Shown here: piece after piece, positions 7,900-16,891 of the stretch
Position numbering within the stretch: the first letter of the stretch is position 1
Layout of the letters: every line of letters begins with the position of its first letter
Assembly (NCBI RefSeq): GCF_000721235.1
Contig: NZ_JOFH01000006.1
Coordinates: forward strand, 1-64,000
Length of the DNA stretch: 64,000 bases
Origin: Streptomyces olivaceus
GTDB lineage: Bacteria; Actinomycetota; Actinomycetes; Streptomycetales; Streptomycetaceae
Reading direction: 5' to 3'
The notes under the pieces: model-generated
What the model was told of the DNA's origin: nothing
Databases searched by the model: none
The model's input: only the letters and a program-made list of their open reading frames with translations
Made by a program: the position numbers and the translations under genes

Positions 7900-9276
7900 T
7901 CACCGCGCCACCGGCCTGACCAGCAGGTCGTGCGGGCGCAGGGTGATGCCGACCCGGACCGCGTCGTTCGAACCCGCCACCTGCTCGAAGCGGTACCTGG
8001 CGGCGAGTGCGGCCGTGATCAGGGTCAGCTGCGCCATCGAGAAGTGATCGCTCGGGCACTTGCGATTGCCCACACTGAACGGCTTCATGGCGTATTTCGG
8101 CACATTCTTCGCGCGTTCCGGAAGCCATCGGTCGGGGTCGAACTCCAGGTTGCCGTCGTACGACTTCGGATCGCGTTGGATTGCGTACGGACTGTAGATG
8201 ATGTCCGCCCCGGCCGGAATGCGATAGCCACCGAGTTCGGTCTCGGCCACCGCGCGCCGGGTCAATACCCATACCGCCGGGCGCAAACGCATGGCCTCGA
8301 CGATGACATTGCCGGTGTGCGTGAGCCTGCGCACGTCCTCGAATGCCACCGGGCGCCCGCCGGTGACCGCTTCGACTTCGTCGCGTATGCGGTCGGCGTG
8401 TTCCGGGTGGTCGGCAAGTGCCTGGAGCAACCACATGATCGTGGAGGCGATGGTTTCACTGCCGGGGGTGAGTATCGCGACGACCTGGTCGTGGATCTCC
8501 TGTTCCCCGATCGGGTCGCCATTGTCGTCCTTGGCCTCCAGCAATGCCGTGAGCAAATCGTCCGGCTTCCGACCGGACGCACGGCGCTCGGCGACGATCT
8601 CGTCGACCAGCCGATGCAGATCGGCCAACGCGTTGTTGAAGGCGCGGTTGGCCGGCAGGGGCAGCCGGTAGAGCGGCCCGAGGGGGACCACCATCCGCCG
8701 GTACATGCCCCGGAAGACGGTGGCGAGCGCGACGCACAGGCGCTCGGCCCGCTCGTCCATGTACTGCCCGCGCAGCAGGCAGCGGGCCGCGACGCGCACG
8801 GCGACCCGGAAGGACTCGGAGGTCGCGTCGACGGTCTGCCCCGGCTGCCAGCGCTCGGTGAGCGCGTGGGCCTCCTCCTCCATGATCGGCCCGTAGGCGG
8901 GGATGGCGTCGAGCCTGAACGCCGGCTGGATGGTGCGCCGCTGGCGGCGGTGGAGCGGGCCGTTGGCGGTGGCGACGCCCTCCTTGCCGAGCAGGCCCTC
9001 CAGCGACTCCCACAGCGGTCCGGCGATGTGGTAGTCGGGGCTCAGGGCGAGGGCGCCGGTCAGCTCCGGGTCGGTGACCGCGTAGACGGTCTTCGGGCCG
9101 AGCCTGATGCGTACGACGTCGCCGTGGTCGCGCAGGGCGGCCATGTACGCCAGGGGGTCGCGGGCCAGCCGCCAGCCGTGGCCGAGCAGCGGCACGCCGC
9201 CGCCCGCGACCGGCGGCTCGCGCAACTCGGGCTCCGGCCGCGGGCCGGTCCCGGGACGGACGGACTCGACGGTCAT
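7900..9276 (-). CDS. cyp170A1: Cytochrome P450 CYP170A1, albaflavenone synthase
   Basis: 458 aa. It oxidises epi-isozizaene at an allylic position, via albaflavenols, to the sesquiterpene antibiotic albaflavenone. P450 signatures: I-helix oxygen-binding segment [12 protein letters not shown], ExxR as EAMRLRP, and heme loop FSVGNRKC with Cys407 as thiolate ligand. The heme loop departs from the usual FxxGxRxCxG because Pro-Ser-Asp follows the cysteine. In S. coelicolor this enzyme also has a moonlighting farnesene synthase activity. The ATG overlaps the stop of the terpene synthase gene (ATGA, 9273-9276), so the pair is one operon. Assignment rests on the partner gene and on remembered similarity. 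Confidence 0.95.
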   Translation of the reverse strand: MTVESVRPGTGPRPEPELREPPVAGGGVPLLGHGWRLARDPLAYMAALRDHGDVVRIRLGPKTVYAVTDPELTGALALSPDYHIAGPLWESLEGLLGKEGVATANGPLHRRQRRTIQPAFRLDAIPAYGPIMEEEAHALTERWQPGQTVDATSESFRVAVRVAARCLLRGQYMDERAERLCVALATVFRGMYRRMVVPLGPLYRLPLPANRAFNNALADLHRLVDEIVAERRASGRKPDDLLTALLEAKDDNGDPIGEQEIHDQVVAILTPGSETIASTIMWLLQALADHPEHADRIRDEVEAVTGGRPVAFEDVRRLTHTGNVIVEAMRLRPAVWVLTRRAVAETELGGYRIPAGADIIYSPYAIQRDPKSYDGNLEFDPDRWLPERAKNVPKYAMKPFSVGNRKCPSDHFSMAQLTLITAALAARYRFEQVAGSNDAVRVGITLRPHDLLVRPVAR

Positions 9277-10358
9277 TTCTCACCTGCCGTTTCGTTGTTG
9301 ACGTACGGGGGCGTGGACCGGTCGTCCCAGCTGTCGACCATGTACCGGCCGGACTCGTGGTGGAACCAGTAGACGGAACTGAACCAGTTCCGCATATTGC
9401 CGACGTTGGCCCGTACGGCGCCGCTCAGTTCCTTTCCACGTACGGTTCCGTCGGCGAGTGTGTCGGCGAACCGCAGGACGTCCTGTTCCACGGCGAGGAA
9501 CTCTGCAATGCATTCCTCGACGCGCCGCCTGACTTCTTCGATCGCTTCTTCCAGAGTGAGTGACCGATGGGCGATGAGACTGATTCCGAGATTGTGGACC
9601 TCGTCTCCCGCTATTTCCTTGGGCAGCGAGCAGAGGTCGTTGTACCAGGCCGCGAATTCCTGACTCAGCAGCGCCGCCCGGCGATACGACGGGTGTTTTC
9701 GGACCGCATCCGGCAATTCACAGCCCGCGCTCGGCTCCAGCAGGTCGGTCCAGATCCAGTGCGCGAAAGTGAGCCGGCGCAGTTCGAGGTACTCCTCGAC
9801 GCCCGGCACGATCCGGCGGGTGCGGTTGCCGAATTCCCGGTCGTACGCCTCGATCACCGCGTGGAAGTGCCGGGCGAAGCGGGCGTTCCAGGTGGCCGGC
9901 AGGAAGCCGTACAGCCGCCGCACGCTGTCGGCGAACGCGGCCACCAGCGCGTCCTCGTGGTGCAGATGGTCCCCGGGAGCGTCGAGAGCCGTGTGCAGTC
10001 GGCCGCGCAGTCGCCGCCAGGCGGCGGGACGGCCGTGGACGATGTCCCGGTCGTGCCGGTCGTCCCAGACGAAGAACCAGGCGCTGTAGTCCGCTATCGC
10101 CTGCATGACCTCGTCGGGGGCGCCCAGGTAGTACCCCGCCATGAGGTCCGTGTAGCACAGGCCGTCGGCATATTCCGCGACCTTGTCCGCGGGCATGAGC
10201 CGCTTTTCGAGCAGCCAGCTCCGGGTGGTCTCCTGGAGCCTCGGCCAATACGGGTGCAGTTGCCGCGGAAATGCCGCCTCGATCACCGGGAGACGAAGCG
10301 ACGACGGTACTGCGATCGCGGTCGGTGCCGCTGTGGTGCCGTGTGGGAAAGCATGCAC
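9273..10358 (-). CDS. eizS: epi-Isozizaene synthase (sesquiterpene cyclase)
   Basis: 361 aa class I terpene cyclase converting farnesyl diphosphate to (+)-epi-isozizaene. The Asp-rich metal motif is DDRHD beginning at Asp99, and the NSE triad is NDLCSLPKE (Asn240, Ser244, Glu248). The C-terminal Arg-Tyr pair is in [14 protein letters not shown]. The start is GTG at 10358 ([10 protein letters not shown]), preceded by AGAGGGG 7 nt upstream. A longer frame to 10433 would add residues not found in the known 361-aa enzyme. It is the first gene of the albaflavenone operon. The upstream region contains a CCGTTC/GAACGG palindrome (10456-10470) that may be an operator. Confidence 0.97.
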   Translation of the reverse strand: MHAFPHGTTAAPTAIAVPSSLRLPVIEAAFPRQLHPYWPRLQETTRSWLLEKRLMPADKVAEYADGLCYTDLMAGYYLGAPDEVMQAIADYSAWFFVWDDRHDRDIVHGRPAAWRRLRGRLHTALDAPGDHLHHEDALVAAFADSVRRLYGFLPATWNARFARHFHAVIEAYDREFGNRTRRIVPGVEEYLELRRLTFAHWIWTDLLEPSAGCELPDAVRKHPSYRRAALLSQEFAAWYNDLCSLPKEIAGDEVHNLGISLIAHRSLTLEEAIEEVRRRVEECIAEFLAVEQDVLRFADTLADGTVRGKELSGAVRANVGNMRNWFSSVYWFHHESGRYMVDSWDDRSTPPYVNNETAGEK

Positions 10359-10455
10359 GAACAAACCCCTCTCAGCCGCCGGTGGCGCACTCCTCTCGCT
10401 CAGCGGGGCGTGCGCCGTTGCGTATCCCCGCACTTCCCATTCAGCACTACAACTG

Positions 10456-10470
10456 ACCGTTCTGGGAACG
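10456..10470. promoter_or_regulatory. Palindrome upstream of the epi-isozizaene synthase gene
   Basis: CCGTTC-TGG-GAACGG is a perfect 6-bp inverted repeat about 100 bp upstream of the eizS start, in the otherwise empty 270-bp gap between eizS and def. It could be a regulator binding site or a small hairpin in the eizS leader. No cognate regulator is identifiable from the window. Confidence 0.35.
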
Positions 10471-10548
10471 GATTTGCTCCCTTCACTACCCCTCGATACG
10501 ACTCGATGCCGGACTTCTCCTGTTGTGTGGCGGCTTCCGGGCAGACGA

Positions 10549-10586
10549 ACGGCGCCCGCTCGGGATGAGACCCGAACGGGCGCCGT
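10549..10586 (-). terminator. Hairpin terminator after peptide deformylase
   Basis: Arms ACGGCGCCCG (10549-10558) and CGGGCGCCGT (10577-10586) pair perfectly, and an inner CGGG/CCCG extends the stem. It lies about 40 bp past the def stop on the minus strand, without a strong T-tract, as is common in Streptomyces. Confidence 0.75.
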
Positions 10587-10628
10587 GCGTGTGGGAGATG
10601 AGGGGAGGGCGGGACGGGTGGCGCGGTG

Positions 10629-11279
10629 TCAGTCGTTGGCGACGACGGGGTACCGCGGCTCGTTCTCGGCCATCTGCCGCAGCGCGTCCTTGCGTTCGCG
10701 CTTGGAGAGCCGGTCGATGTAGAGGTACCCGTACAGGTGGTCCGTCTCGTGCTGCAAACACCGTGCGAAGTAGCCGGTACCGCGCACCCGGACGGCGTTG
10801 CCCTTCTCGTCCTGCCCGGTCACCTCGGCGAAGTCGGGGCGGGCGAGCGCCGCGTAGGCGGTCGGCACGGAGAGGCAGCCCTCGTTGCTGTCGTCCAGCC
10901 GGCGCCGGTCGGCGGGCAGTTCGACGAGCCGGGGGTTGCAGACCACGCCGACGTGGCGGACGCCGTCGTCGTCGGGGCAGTCGTAGACGAAGACCTTCTT
11001 CGAGACGCCGATCTGGTTGGCGGCCAGGCCCACGCCCTCGGCGGTGCGCTGGCTGGCGAACATGTCCGCGACCAGCTGCTGGAATTCCTCGCCGAAGTCG
11101 GTGACGTCCTCGCACTCCTTGTGCAGTACCGGGTTGCCCACCACCGTGATGGGGCGGGAGGTGCCGCGCCCGCGCCAGTCGGCCTCGCGCTGCTCGCACT
11201 CCTCGGTGTCGACGACGAAGCCCTCGTCGTCCACGGGGAGCACGCCCGTGTGCTGCTGATCGGTGTCCTGCTGGGCCAT
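10629..11279 (-). CDS. def: Peptide deformylase
   Basis: 216 aa metalloenzyme that removes the N-formyl group from nascent proteins in the cytosol. All three PDF motifs are intact: [10 protein letters not shown] (82-91), EGCLS (133-137, metal ligand Cys135) and QHETDH (176-181, ligands His177 and His181, catalytic Glu178). An acidic 40-residue N-terminal extension precedes the catalytic core, as seen in other actinobacterial deformylases. The ATG is preceded by GAGGAAGG 12 nt upstream. It is transcribed away from eizS with a 110-bp gap from the upstream TPR-like gene, so it may have its own promoter. Confidence 0.95.
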   Translation of the reverse strand: MAQQDTDQQHTGVLPVDDEGFVVDTEECEQREADWRGRGTSRPITVVGNPVLHKECEDVTDFGEEFQQLVADMFASQRTAEGVGLAANQIGVSKKVFVYDCPDDDGVRHVGVVCNPRLVELPADRRRLDDSNEGCLSVPTAYAALARPDFAEVTGQDEKGNAVRVRGTGYFARCLQHETDHLYGYLYIDRLSKRERKDALRQMAENEPRYPVVAND

Positions 11280-11389
11280 GACCGACGTATGCCTTCCTCG
11301 TACAACCAGGGGTGATGCTGACGGTGACTGCTAGCTGGCGCGTCCCGGCTCCACGGCAAGGACCGCCCCGGCAAAGACTACGGGGCCGC

Positions 11390-12370
11390 TCAGCAGACCT
11401 CTTCCAGGTCCCGCCAGTCACGCGAGTCCGGACTGTCCGCCACCCACCCGTCCAGCAGCCCCTTCACCAGCCCGGCCGGCGCGGCCACCCCGCACTCCCG
11501 CTCCGGCACCCACAGCTGCCCGTCGGTGCGGTGGCCCAGGGGCCCCGGATGTCCGGGCTCGCTGTGGTCGTGCGGGTCGAGGTGCTCGCCCTCGCCCTCG
11601 TCGGAGGGCATCCGGGACTCCGAGCACATCCGGCACAGCAGCCGGACGGAGGACGACCAGTCCTCGGCGGCGAACCCGGCGTCGGCGGCCAGTTGCTCCA
11701 GCGCGTCCCGGTCGGACTCGGTGGCGGCCTCCAGGAGGACCACCCAGGTGGGCACGGGCGAGGGCGCCCACAGCTCGATCTCGTCGAAGACGGGGTAGGA
11801 GTGCCCCGCGCCGGTCGTCCGCTCCCCGTGCGGCACCCCGTCGTGCAGGACGACCTCGCCCCAGCGCCGCCCCGAGGACGGCAGCGGGATGGACAGCACC
11901 TCGACCCGGGCGGGGTCGAGCCGCCGCCCCCACACGACCTCGGCCTCGCCCTCCGGCGACAGCCGTACGGCCGCGCTGCCGAGGTCCATGCCGAGCGGCT
12001 CACCGGCGTCCGTGGCGTCCCCGGGGGTGCGCAGTCCGTAGGCCTGCCAGGCCCGGCGGGCCAGCGGCCAGTCCTGCAGGGCGGTCGCCGCGATGCCGAC
12101 GTTCCACCAGTCGGGAGCCCCGGTGTCCCGGTCGAGGAGGGCCACAGCCCGGAGGCCGGCCGCCCTGGCCTGCTCCCAGTCGTGCCGGAACTTGTGCAGC
12201 AGCGCCAGGTTGAACCAGGACTCCGACAGCCAGGGCTCCAGGTCGGCCGCCCGCGTCAGCAGCGCGCCCGCGTCGTCGTAGCGACCGTCGCCGATCAGCG
12301 TGAACGCGCGGTCGGTGGCCTGCCGCCAGGAGGCGGAGGGCCGGTGCCGTGCCTTGCCGAAGATCCTCAC
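11390..12370 (-). CDS. TPR-like hypothetical protein
   Basis: 326 aa, predicted cytosolic, with no signal peptide or membrane span. Residues 14-110 form two or three helical repeats (RAFTLIGDGRYDDAGALL, ESWFNLALLHKFRHDWEQA, PDWWNVGIAATALQDWPLA) typical of tetratricopeptide motifs. The rest is a conserved but unnamed domain rich in Trp and Glu, with a Cys pair (LLCRMCSE, about 245-252) followed by an acidic, His-rich stretch that could hold metal. The start is GTG at 12370. I do not recognise a specific function. Its leftward orientation is shared with the sigR module upstream. Confidence 0.7.
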   Translation of the reverse strand: MRIFGKARHRPSASWRQATDRAFTLIGDGRYDDAGALLTRAADLEPWLSESWFNLALLHKFRHDWEQARAAGLRAVALLDRDTGAPDWWNVGIAATALQDWPLARRAWQAYGLRTPGDATDAGEPLGMDLGSAAVRLSPEGEAEVVWGRRLDPARVEVLSIPLPSSGRRWGEVVLHDGVPHGERTTGAGHSYPVFDEIELWAPSPVPTWVVLLEAATESDRDALEQLAADAGFAAEDWSSSVRLLCRMCSESRMPSDEGEGEHLDPHDHSEPGHPGPLGHRTDGQLWVPERECGVAAPAGLVKGLLDGWVADSPDSRDWRDLEEVC

Positions 12371-12483
12371 GATTCCCGCCTGCCAGTTCCGTTCAGTGGG
12401 CTGGCTGTGCCTTTCGCGCCCCCGGACACCCTCTCCTGCGCATCAAACCACGTGCGGCTGCGCAGGCGCTCATTACCCATGGG

Positions 12484-13764
12484 TTACCCAGCCGGGGGCC
12501 CGGTAAGGCTGCCCCGGGCAAGGACGCGGGCCAGCGCTTCCACCACCTCGGGAGCGTAGTCGCCCGCGGCGGCCAGGCGCAGCTCCTCCAGCGCCGCCAG
12601 ACCGCCGCCGGGACCCGCGTCCCGCGCCTTCTCCTCGTAGGCGTTCACGACCCGCACGATCCGCGCGGCGACCGGCTGCTCCCGGCACGGGTCGGCCTGC
12701 CGCTCGACCACCACGGCGACCGCCGCGTCGACGCCGGTCTGGCGGACGACGGCGCCGCCGAGGAGCGCGATCCGGCGTTGCTCGGAGAGGGGCAGCGCGG
12801 CGGTGGCTCCCGCCGGGACCGGGTCGACCAGGCTCAGCTGGCCGATGTCGTGCATGAGCGCCGCGTACTCCAGGACGGTCAGCTCGGCGCCGGAGAGCCC
12901 GAGGTCGCGGCCGACCGCCACGCCGAGCCGGGCGACGCGGCGGGCGTGCCCGGCCGGGGTGTACCCGGCGATCTCGGTGGCGCGGGCGAGGGAGGCGATG
13001 GTCTGCCGGTAGGTGGCGCGGACGGCGGCGTACCGGCGGTAGGACAGCTGGGTGAGCAGCAGCGGCACACAGAAGACGGGGAGCGCCCAGAGTCCCGCGA
13101 CGGCGACCGCGAGCGCCATGACGGCGCCGGTCGCGCACACCGCGGACGTGATGCCGACCATGCCGCGCAGTTCCTCGCGCAGCAGCGGGCCGAAGGGCCA
13201 CCCGGTGCGCGCGTGGGCGGGGGCCGCGGCGAGCACGGCGTCGCACAGCGTGGTCAGGGCGAGCACCGCGAGCAGCAGCAGCGCGTAGGCGGGGCCGCTC
13301 CAGTCGTCGAAGACGCCCTGGTTGGACAGCGGCCGGAAGCACACGGCGGCGAAGGCGGCGGTGAGCACGCGCCGCGCCAGGTGCTCCGGGACGGCCCCGT
13401 CGCCGCGCGCGACGTGGGGCACGCTGCCGAGCAGCGCGGCGGCGGCCACGACGGTCACGGTCTGGGCGACCCCGTGGTGCGCGGGGCGCCCGGCCACGTC
13501 CGCGAGCAGCGTGTACGCCAGCGCGCCGGCGGCGCCGAGCGGCGCGGGGTCCCTCGCCCCGGTGCCGGACCTCCGGGCCAGCTCACCGACGGCGACCAGT
13601 GCCCCGAAGGCCAGCGCGACGGGGCGCTGCGCGAGCCCGGACCACAGCACGGAGGCGAGCGCGCAGAGCGCCAGGAGCCCGGCGCAGACGGGCACGAGCC
13701 GCGTCACCGGGGACGCCGCCGCCCGCGGCCGCCCCGGTCCCGCGCTCACGGGCCGCTCCGGCAC
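12484..13764 (-). CDS. Membrane-anchored HD-domain protein (degenerate HD-GYP type)
   Basis: 426 aa with about 6-8 hydrophobic segments in residues 20-240, then a cytosolic HD domain: the AGHARRVARLG helix, then HDIGQ (near residue 310) as HD motif. The diagnostic HHExxDGxGYP loop is absent; the equivalent region reads AVVVERQADPCREQ. It is thus a truncated or inactive relative of the full HD-GYP protein encoded next upstream. Streptomyces have an HD-GYP pair called HdgA/HdgB, and this could be one of them, but I infer that only from architecture and position. A role in cyclic-dinucleotide sensing rather than hydrolysis is plausible. Confidence 0.75.
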   Translation of the reverse strand: MPERPVSAGPGRPRAAASPVTRLVPVCAGLLALCALASVLWSGLAQRPVALAFGALVAVGELARRSGTGARDPAPLGAAGALAYTLLADVAGRPAHHGVAQTVTVVAAAALLGSVPHVARGDGAVPEHLARRVLTAAFAAVCFRPLSNQGVFDDWSGPAYALLLLAVLALTTLCDAVLAAAPAHARTGWPFGPLLREELRGMVGITSAVCATGAVMALAVAVAGLWALPVFCVPLLLTQLSYRRYAAVRATYRQTIASLARATEIAGYTPAGHARRVARLGVAVGRDLGLSGAELTVLEYAALMHDIGQLSLVDPVPAGATAALPLSEQRRIALLGGAVVRQTGVDAAVAVVVERQADPCREQPVAARIVRVVNAYEEKARDAGPGGGLAALEELRLAAAGDYAPEVVEALARVLARGSLTGPPAG

Positions 13765-14139
13765 GGGCGCTCACCGTCCCGCCCACGCCTCGGACACGCG
13801 GCCGCCGCGGACCCGATCAGGTCCACGGCCGTCGACACCGGCCGGCCACCGGTCCCGGCCCCCGTCACGGGGTGCCCCCCGCGCGCCCGTGCACAGCGCA
13901 CCGCCCCGGTGTCCTCGGGCGCCGGTCCTCGGAACCCGGCCGGCGACCGGCCCCCGCCTCCTCACGAGACCCCCCGGCCCACAGCCCCCTGCCCCACAGC
14001 CCGCCGCCCCGCCGCCCGGGCGCGGGGCCGCCGCAACCGACCCGGCCGCCGAACGCCGGCTCCGTCCCGGGACGTCCCCGCACCCCACCGCTCCGGTGCG
14101 CCGGCACCGCCGCCGAACGGCAACGCACCCGGTACCCCG
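13765..14139. other. 375-bp GC-rich gap between the two HD-domain genes
   Basis: No reading frame here has the codon bias, start context or protein character of a gene; the longer frames are Gly/Arg/Pro-rich shadows. Short inverted repeats (for example around CACCGGCCGG, 13838-13850) are present, but none forms a convincing terminator. The gap presumably contains the promoter of the downstream (leftward) HD gene. Confidence 0.4.
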
Positions 14140-15504
14140 TCACGGCACCCGCCGCCCGACACTGTCGCGCGTGTCCTCCCCCTGGCCCGGGACCGGGACC
14201 GGGCCGGTGCGCGGAACAGGGGTGCCGTCGGCGGTCACCGAGGGGTGCCAGCCGTGCCGGCCCAGGGCGCGGACCAGCGCCCTCACCATCCGCGGGTCGA
14301 ACTGCCCCCCGGCGCACCGCTGGAGTTCGCGCACCGCCACCGCGACGGGCCGAGCCCTGCTGTAGGAGCGCGTGGAGGTCATCGCGTCGAAGGCGTCGGC
14401 GACGGCCACCACCCGGGCCGACTCGGGGATGCGGTCCCCGGCCAGACCGTAGGGGTAGCCGCTGCCGTCCAGTCGTTCGTGGTGGTGGAGGACGGCGGCC
14501 CGCGCCTCCCCGAGGAAGCGGATGCCGCGCACCATCTCGTGCCCGTACTCGGGGTGCAGTTCGATCACGCGCCGCTCCTCGGGCGTCAGCGGCCCGTCCT
14601 TGCGCAGCAGCCGGGTGGGCACCCCGAGCTTGCCCACGTCGTGCAGGATGCCGGCGAAGCGCAGTGTCTCGACGCGCTCGTCGTCCATGCCCAGCTCGCG
14701 GGCGATCATCACGGAGGCCCGGCCGACGCGCTCGCTGTGCCCGCGCGTGTAGCCGTCCTTGATGTCGACGGCCTGCACCAGGGCGCGGATGGTCGCCTGG
14801 TGGGCGGCCCGCTCCCGGTGGTACTGGGCGAACGCCCACCAGGCCACGCACATCGGCAGCAGCACGAGCAGCGCGGCCACCGGTCCGTACGGACTGCGCC
14901 ACAGGACGGCCATCATCAGCCCGGCGAGCCCGTGCACGGCGACCGGCGCGAGCGAGCGCAGGAAGAGCCCGCGCCACACCCGGCCCGTCGGCAGCCTCCA
15001 CCGCCGGCCGACGGGCACCCTCGGCGCCGCCACGGCGAGCGTCCGGATGCCGTGGTCCAGCAGGGTGAGGACCAGGCAGAACGCGAGGACCGCCGCACCG
15101 GCGGGCACGAGCGCGTACGGGAAGTCGGGCTCGACGACCGCGTCCCGCCCGCCGAGCTGCCAGTGCGTCCGCGCGGCGGCCCACACGGCGAGCGCCAGCT
15201 GCGCGGCCCGCCAGATCCTCCGCAGGCCGCGCGGCCGTCGCGTCACGGTCGACAGCAGGGCTCCCGGCAGCGCCACGAGCGCGGCGGCGGGCGGCGGAAG
15301 CAGGAAGGCCCCGGCGAGCAGTACGGGGTAGCAGGTGCCGACGGAACGGGACCGCGCGACGAGTTCGGAGCCCGCGTAGACTCCGGCGAGCAGGAGCACC
15401 GCCCACCAGGGCGCGTACACCTGGGACACCGGCCACACGCAGAGCAGCGCTGCGACGGCCACACAGACGACGTACACACGCGCGCGTGCCGGTACACCGT
15501 CCAT
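14140..15504 (-). CDS. Membrane HD-GYP domain protein, candidate c-di-GMP phosphodiesterase
   Basis: 454 aa. The first 240 residues contain about seven membrane spans, and the C-terminal half is an HD-GYP domain. Key elements are visible: HSERVG, the HD motif ILHDVGKLGVP, HPEYGHEM, the signature HHERLDGSGYPYGL, and ADAFDAMTSTR. These are the residues expected for a di- or tri-metal cyclic di-GMP (or cGAMP) hydrolase. Signature Asp/Gly/Tyr/Pro are intact, so it is probably active. The start at 15504 leads straight into the first transmembrane helix. It lies just downstream of rsrA in the same direction (94-bp gap). Streptomyces HdgA/HdgB are the likely homologues by memory. Confidence 0.8.
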   Translation of the reverse strand: MDGVPARARVYVVCVAVAALLCVWPVSQVYAPWWAVLLLAGVYAGSELVARSRSVGTCYPVLLAGAFLLPPPAAALVALPGALLSTVTRRPRGLRRIWRAAQLALAVWAAARTHWQLGGRDAVVEPDFPYALVPAGAAVLAFCLVLTLLDHGIRTLAVAAPRVPVGRRWRLPTGRVWRGLFLRSLAPVAVHGLAGLMMAVLWRSPYGPVAALLVLLPMCVAWWAFAQYHRERAAHQATIRALVQAVDIKDGYTRGHSERVGRASVMIARELGMDDERVETLRFAGILHDVGKLGVPTRLLRKDGPLTPEERRVIELHPEYGHEMVRGIRFLGEARAAVLHHHERLDGSGYPYGLAGDRIPESARVVAVADAFDAMTSTRSYSRARPVAVAVRELQRCAGGQFDPRMVRALVRALGRHGWHPSVTADGTPVPRTGPVPVPGQGEDTRDSVGRRVP

Positions 15505-15598
15505 GAACCCTCCCCGGCCAGGCCGTCAGGCTCGGAGCCTAGGGCGGCGACAGGGAGGCCGCGGGCAGATAACCCGCGGATTAGCACGTACGAGTGAC

Positions 15599-15910
15599 TC
15601 AGGACTCCTGCGGAGCCGACGGCGCGGCGGAGACCTCGTGGTCGGGCACGGACTGCCCGGACCGGATCAGGTCCAGCCGGCCCATGACCTTGGCCCGCAG
15701 GTCACCCGGCACGTCGTCCTGACCGCAGCACCGCTTGACCAGCTTCTTCACGACCTGCTCCAGCCCGTACTTCTCCAGGCAGGGCGAGCACTCCTCGAAG
15801 TGGTGCTCGAACTTCACGCAGTCCGAGTCCGGCATCTCTTTGTCGAGAAACTCGTAGAGATGATCGAGGATTTCGCTGCATTCCGTGTCGTGCGGCTCTC
15901 CGCAGCTCAT
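15599..15910 (-). CDS. rsrA: Redox-sensing zinc anti-sigma factor RsrA
   Basis: 103 aa anti-sigma factor that holds SigR inactive under reducing conditions and releases it when thiols are oxidised. It has the full zinc-binding anti-sigma pattern of RsrA: Cys3, Cys11, Cys31, His37, Cys41, Cys44, Cys61 and Cys62. In S. coelicolor, Cys11, His37, Cys41 and Cys44 bind zinc and Cys11-Cys44 is the trigger disulfide. Length and residue positions match the studied protein. The ATG overlaps the sigR stop (ATGA, 15907-15910), giving coupled synthesis of sigma and anti-sigma. Confidence 0.97.
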
Positions 15911-16590
15911 GACCCCGAGCCTTTCGCTTCGTTTGACTCTCCGGCGCCGGCCGGGACCAGTCCGCGGTCACGGGCGTAGTCCTCCAGCATGCCGCGCAGC
16001 TGACGGCGTCCACGGTGCAGCCGGGACATCACCGTACCGATGGGTGTCCCCATGATGTCGGCGATCTCCTTGTAGGCAAACCCCTCGACGTCCGCCAGAT
16101 ACACGGCGATACGGAACTCCTCGGGGATCGCCTGGAGCGCCTGCTTCACGTCCGAGTCCGGCAGGTGGTCCAGCGCCTGCGACTCGGCGGAACGCAGCCC
16201 CGTCGACATGTGCGACTCGGCGCGCGCCAGCTGCCAGTCCTCGATCTCCTCGGCCGCACTGCGCTGGGGTTCGCGCTGCTTCTTGCGGTACGAGTTGATG
16301 AAGGTGTTCGTGAGGATGCGGTACAGCCACGCCTTGAGGTTGGTGCCCTCGCGGAACTGGTGGAAGGACGCGTACGCCTTGGCGTAGGTCTCCTGCACCA
16401 GGTCCTCGGCGTCGGCCGGATTACGCGTCATGCGCAGCGCGGCCGAGTACATCTGGTCGAGGAACTCCAGCGCGTCCCGCTCGAAGCGCGCGCTGCGCTC
16501 CGCGGTCGACTCCGCACCCGCACCCCGGCCCTCGGGCGGCTCCGCCTGGCCGTGTTCGGTCCCTGCGTCGGTCCCAGCGACCGGACCCAC
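15907..16590 (-). CDS. sigR: Thiol-oxidative-stress ECF sigma factor SigR
   Basis: 227 aa from GTG 16590. Sigma region 2 includes [20 protein letters not shown] and the [14 protein letters not shown] core, followed by region 4 with the HTH ([20 protein letters not shown], within about 170-195). It controls thioredoxin, mycothiol and protein quality-control genes and is itself antagonised by RsrA. The frame stays open to an ATG at 16797 with a good GAGGAAG site. That start would give a SigR-prime isoform with a 69-residue N-terminal extension; an unstable longer isoform made from the SigR-dependent transcript is known in S. coelicolor. GTG 16590 has AGGAG directly abutting it. Confidence 0.96.
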
Positions 16591-16856
16591 CTCCTCCAAC
16601 GACGTCGCGAGGTCGAGACCGGCCCCGCTCGAATCGGAGGATAGACGACCAGCGGTCGGGGCCGCTTGTCCTGTGGTCGGGGGCGCTTGGCGATCCGGTC
16701 CGCCCAGCGCCCGAAGAGGGGCGGTCTTCGCCGCGTGCAGCACCGTCCAGTCCAGGTCGGTGCGGCCACTGCGACGAGGGCAGAAGGTCGAACCCATGCG
16801 GCGGACTTCCTCTCCTACGGCGTCGGTGCTGAGGTTTCAGCAACGTACGTCCGCCA

Positions 16857-16884
16857 CAACAGTGACCGCCCGCGCCGCATTCCC
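16857..16884 (-). promoter_or_regulatory. SigR-type promoter for the sigR-rsrA operon
   Basis: On the minus strand GGGAAT (16884-16879), an 18-bp spacer and GTTG (16860-16857) match the SigR consensus GGGAAT-N18-GTT exactly. Transcription would start around 16850 and produce a message covering the upstream ATG at 16797, the SigR-prime start. This is the expected positive feedback promoter. The -35 begins 8 bp past the stop of the neighbouring hydrolase gene. Confidence 0.9.
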
Positions 16885-16891
16885 CGGGGTG

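Noticed and set aside
13771..14088. Possible small gene in the gap between the HD-domain genes
   Set aside because: The translation is almost only Gly, Arg, Ala and Pro, with no start context or recognisable domain.
16741..16743. GTG 16743 as the SigR-prime start (51-residue extension)
   Set aside because: The length would match the known isoform better, but no Shine-Dalgarno precedes it, while ATG 16797 has GAGGAAG. Left as an alternative only.
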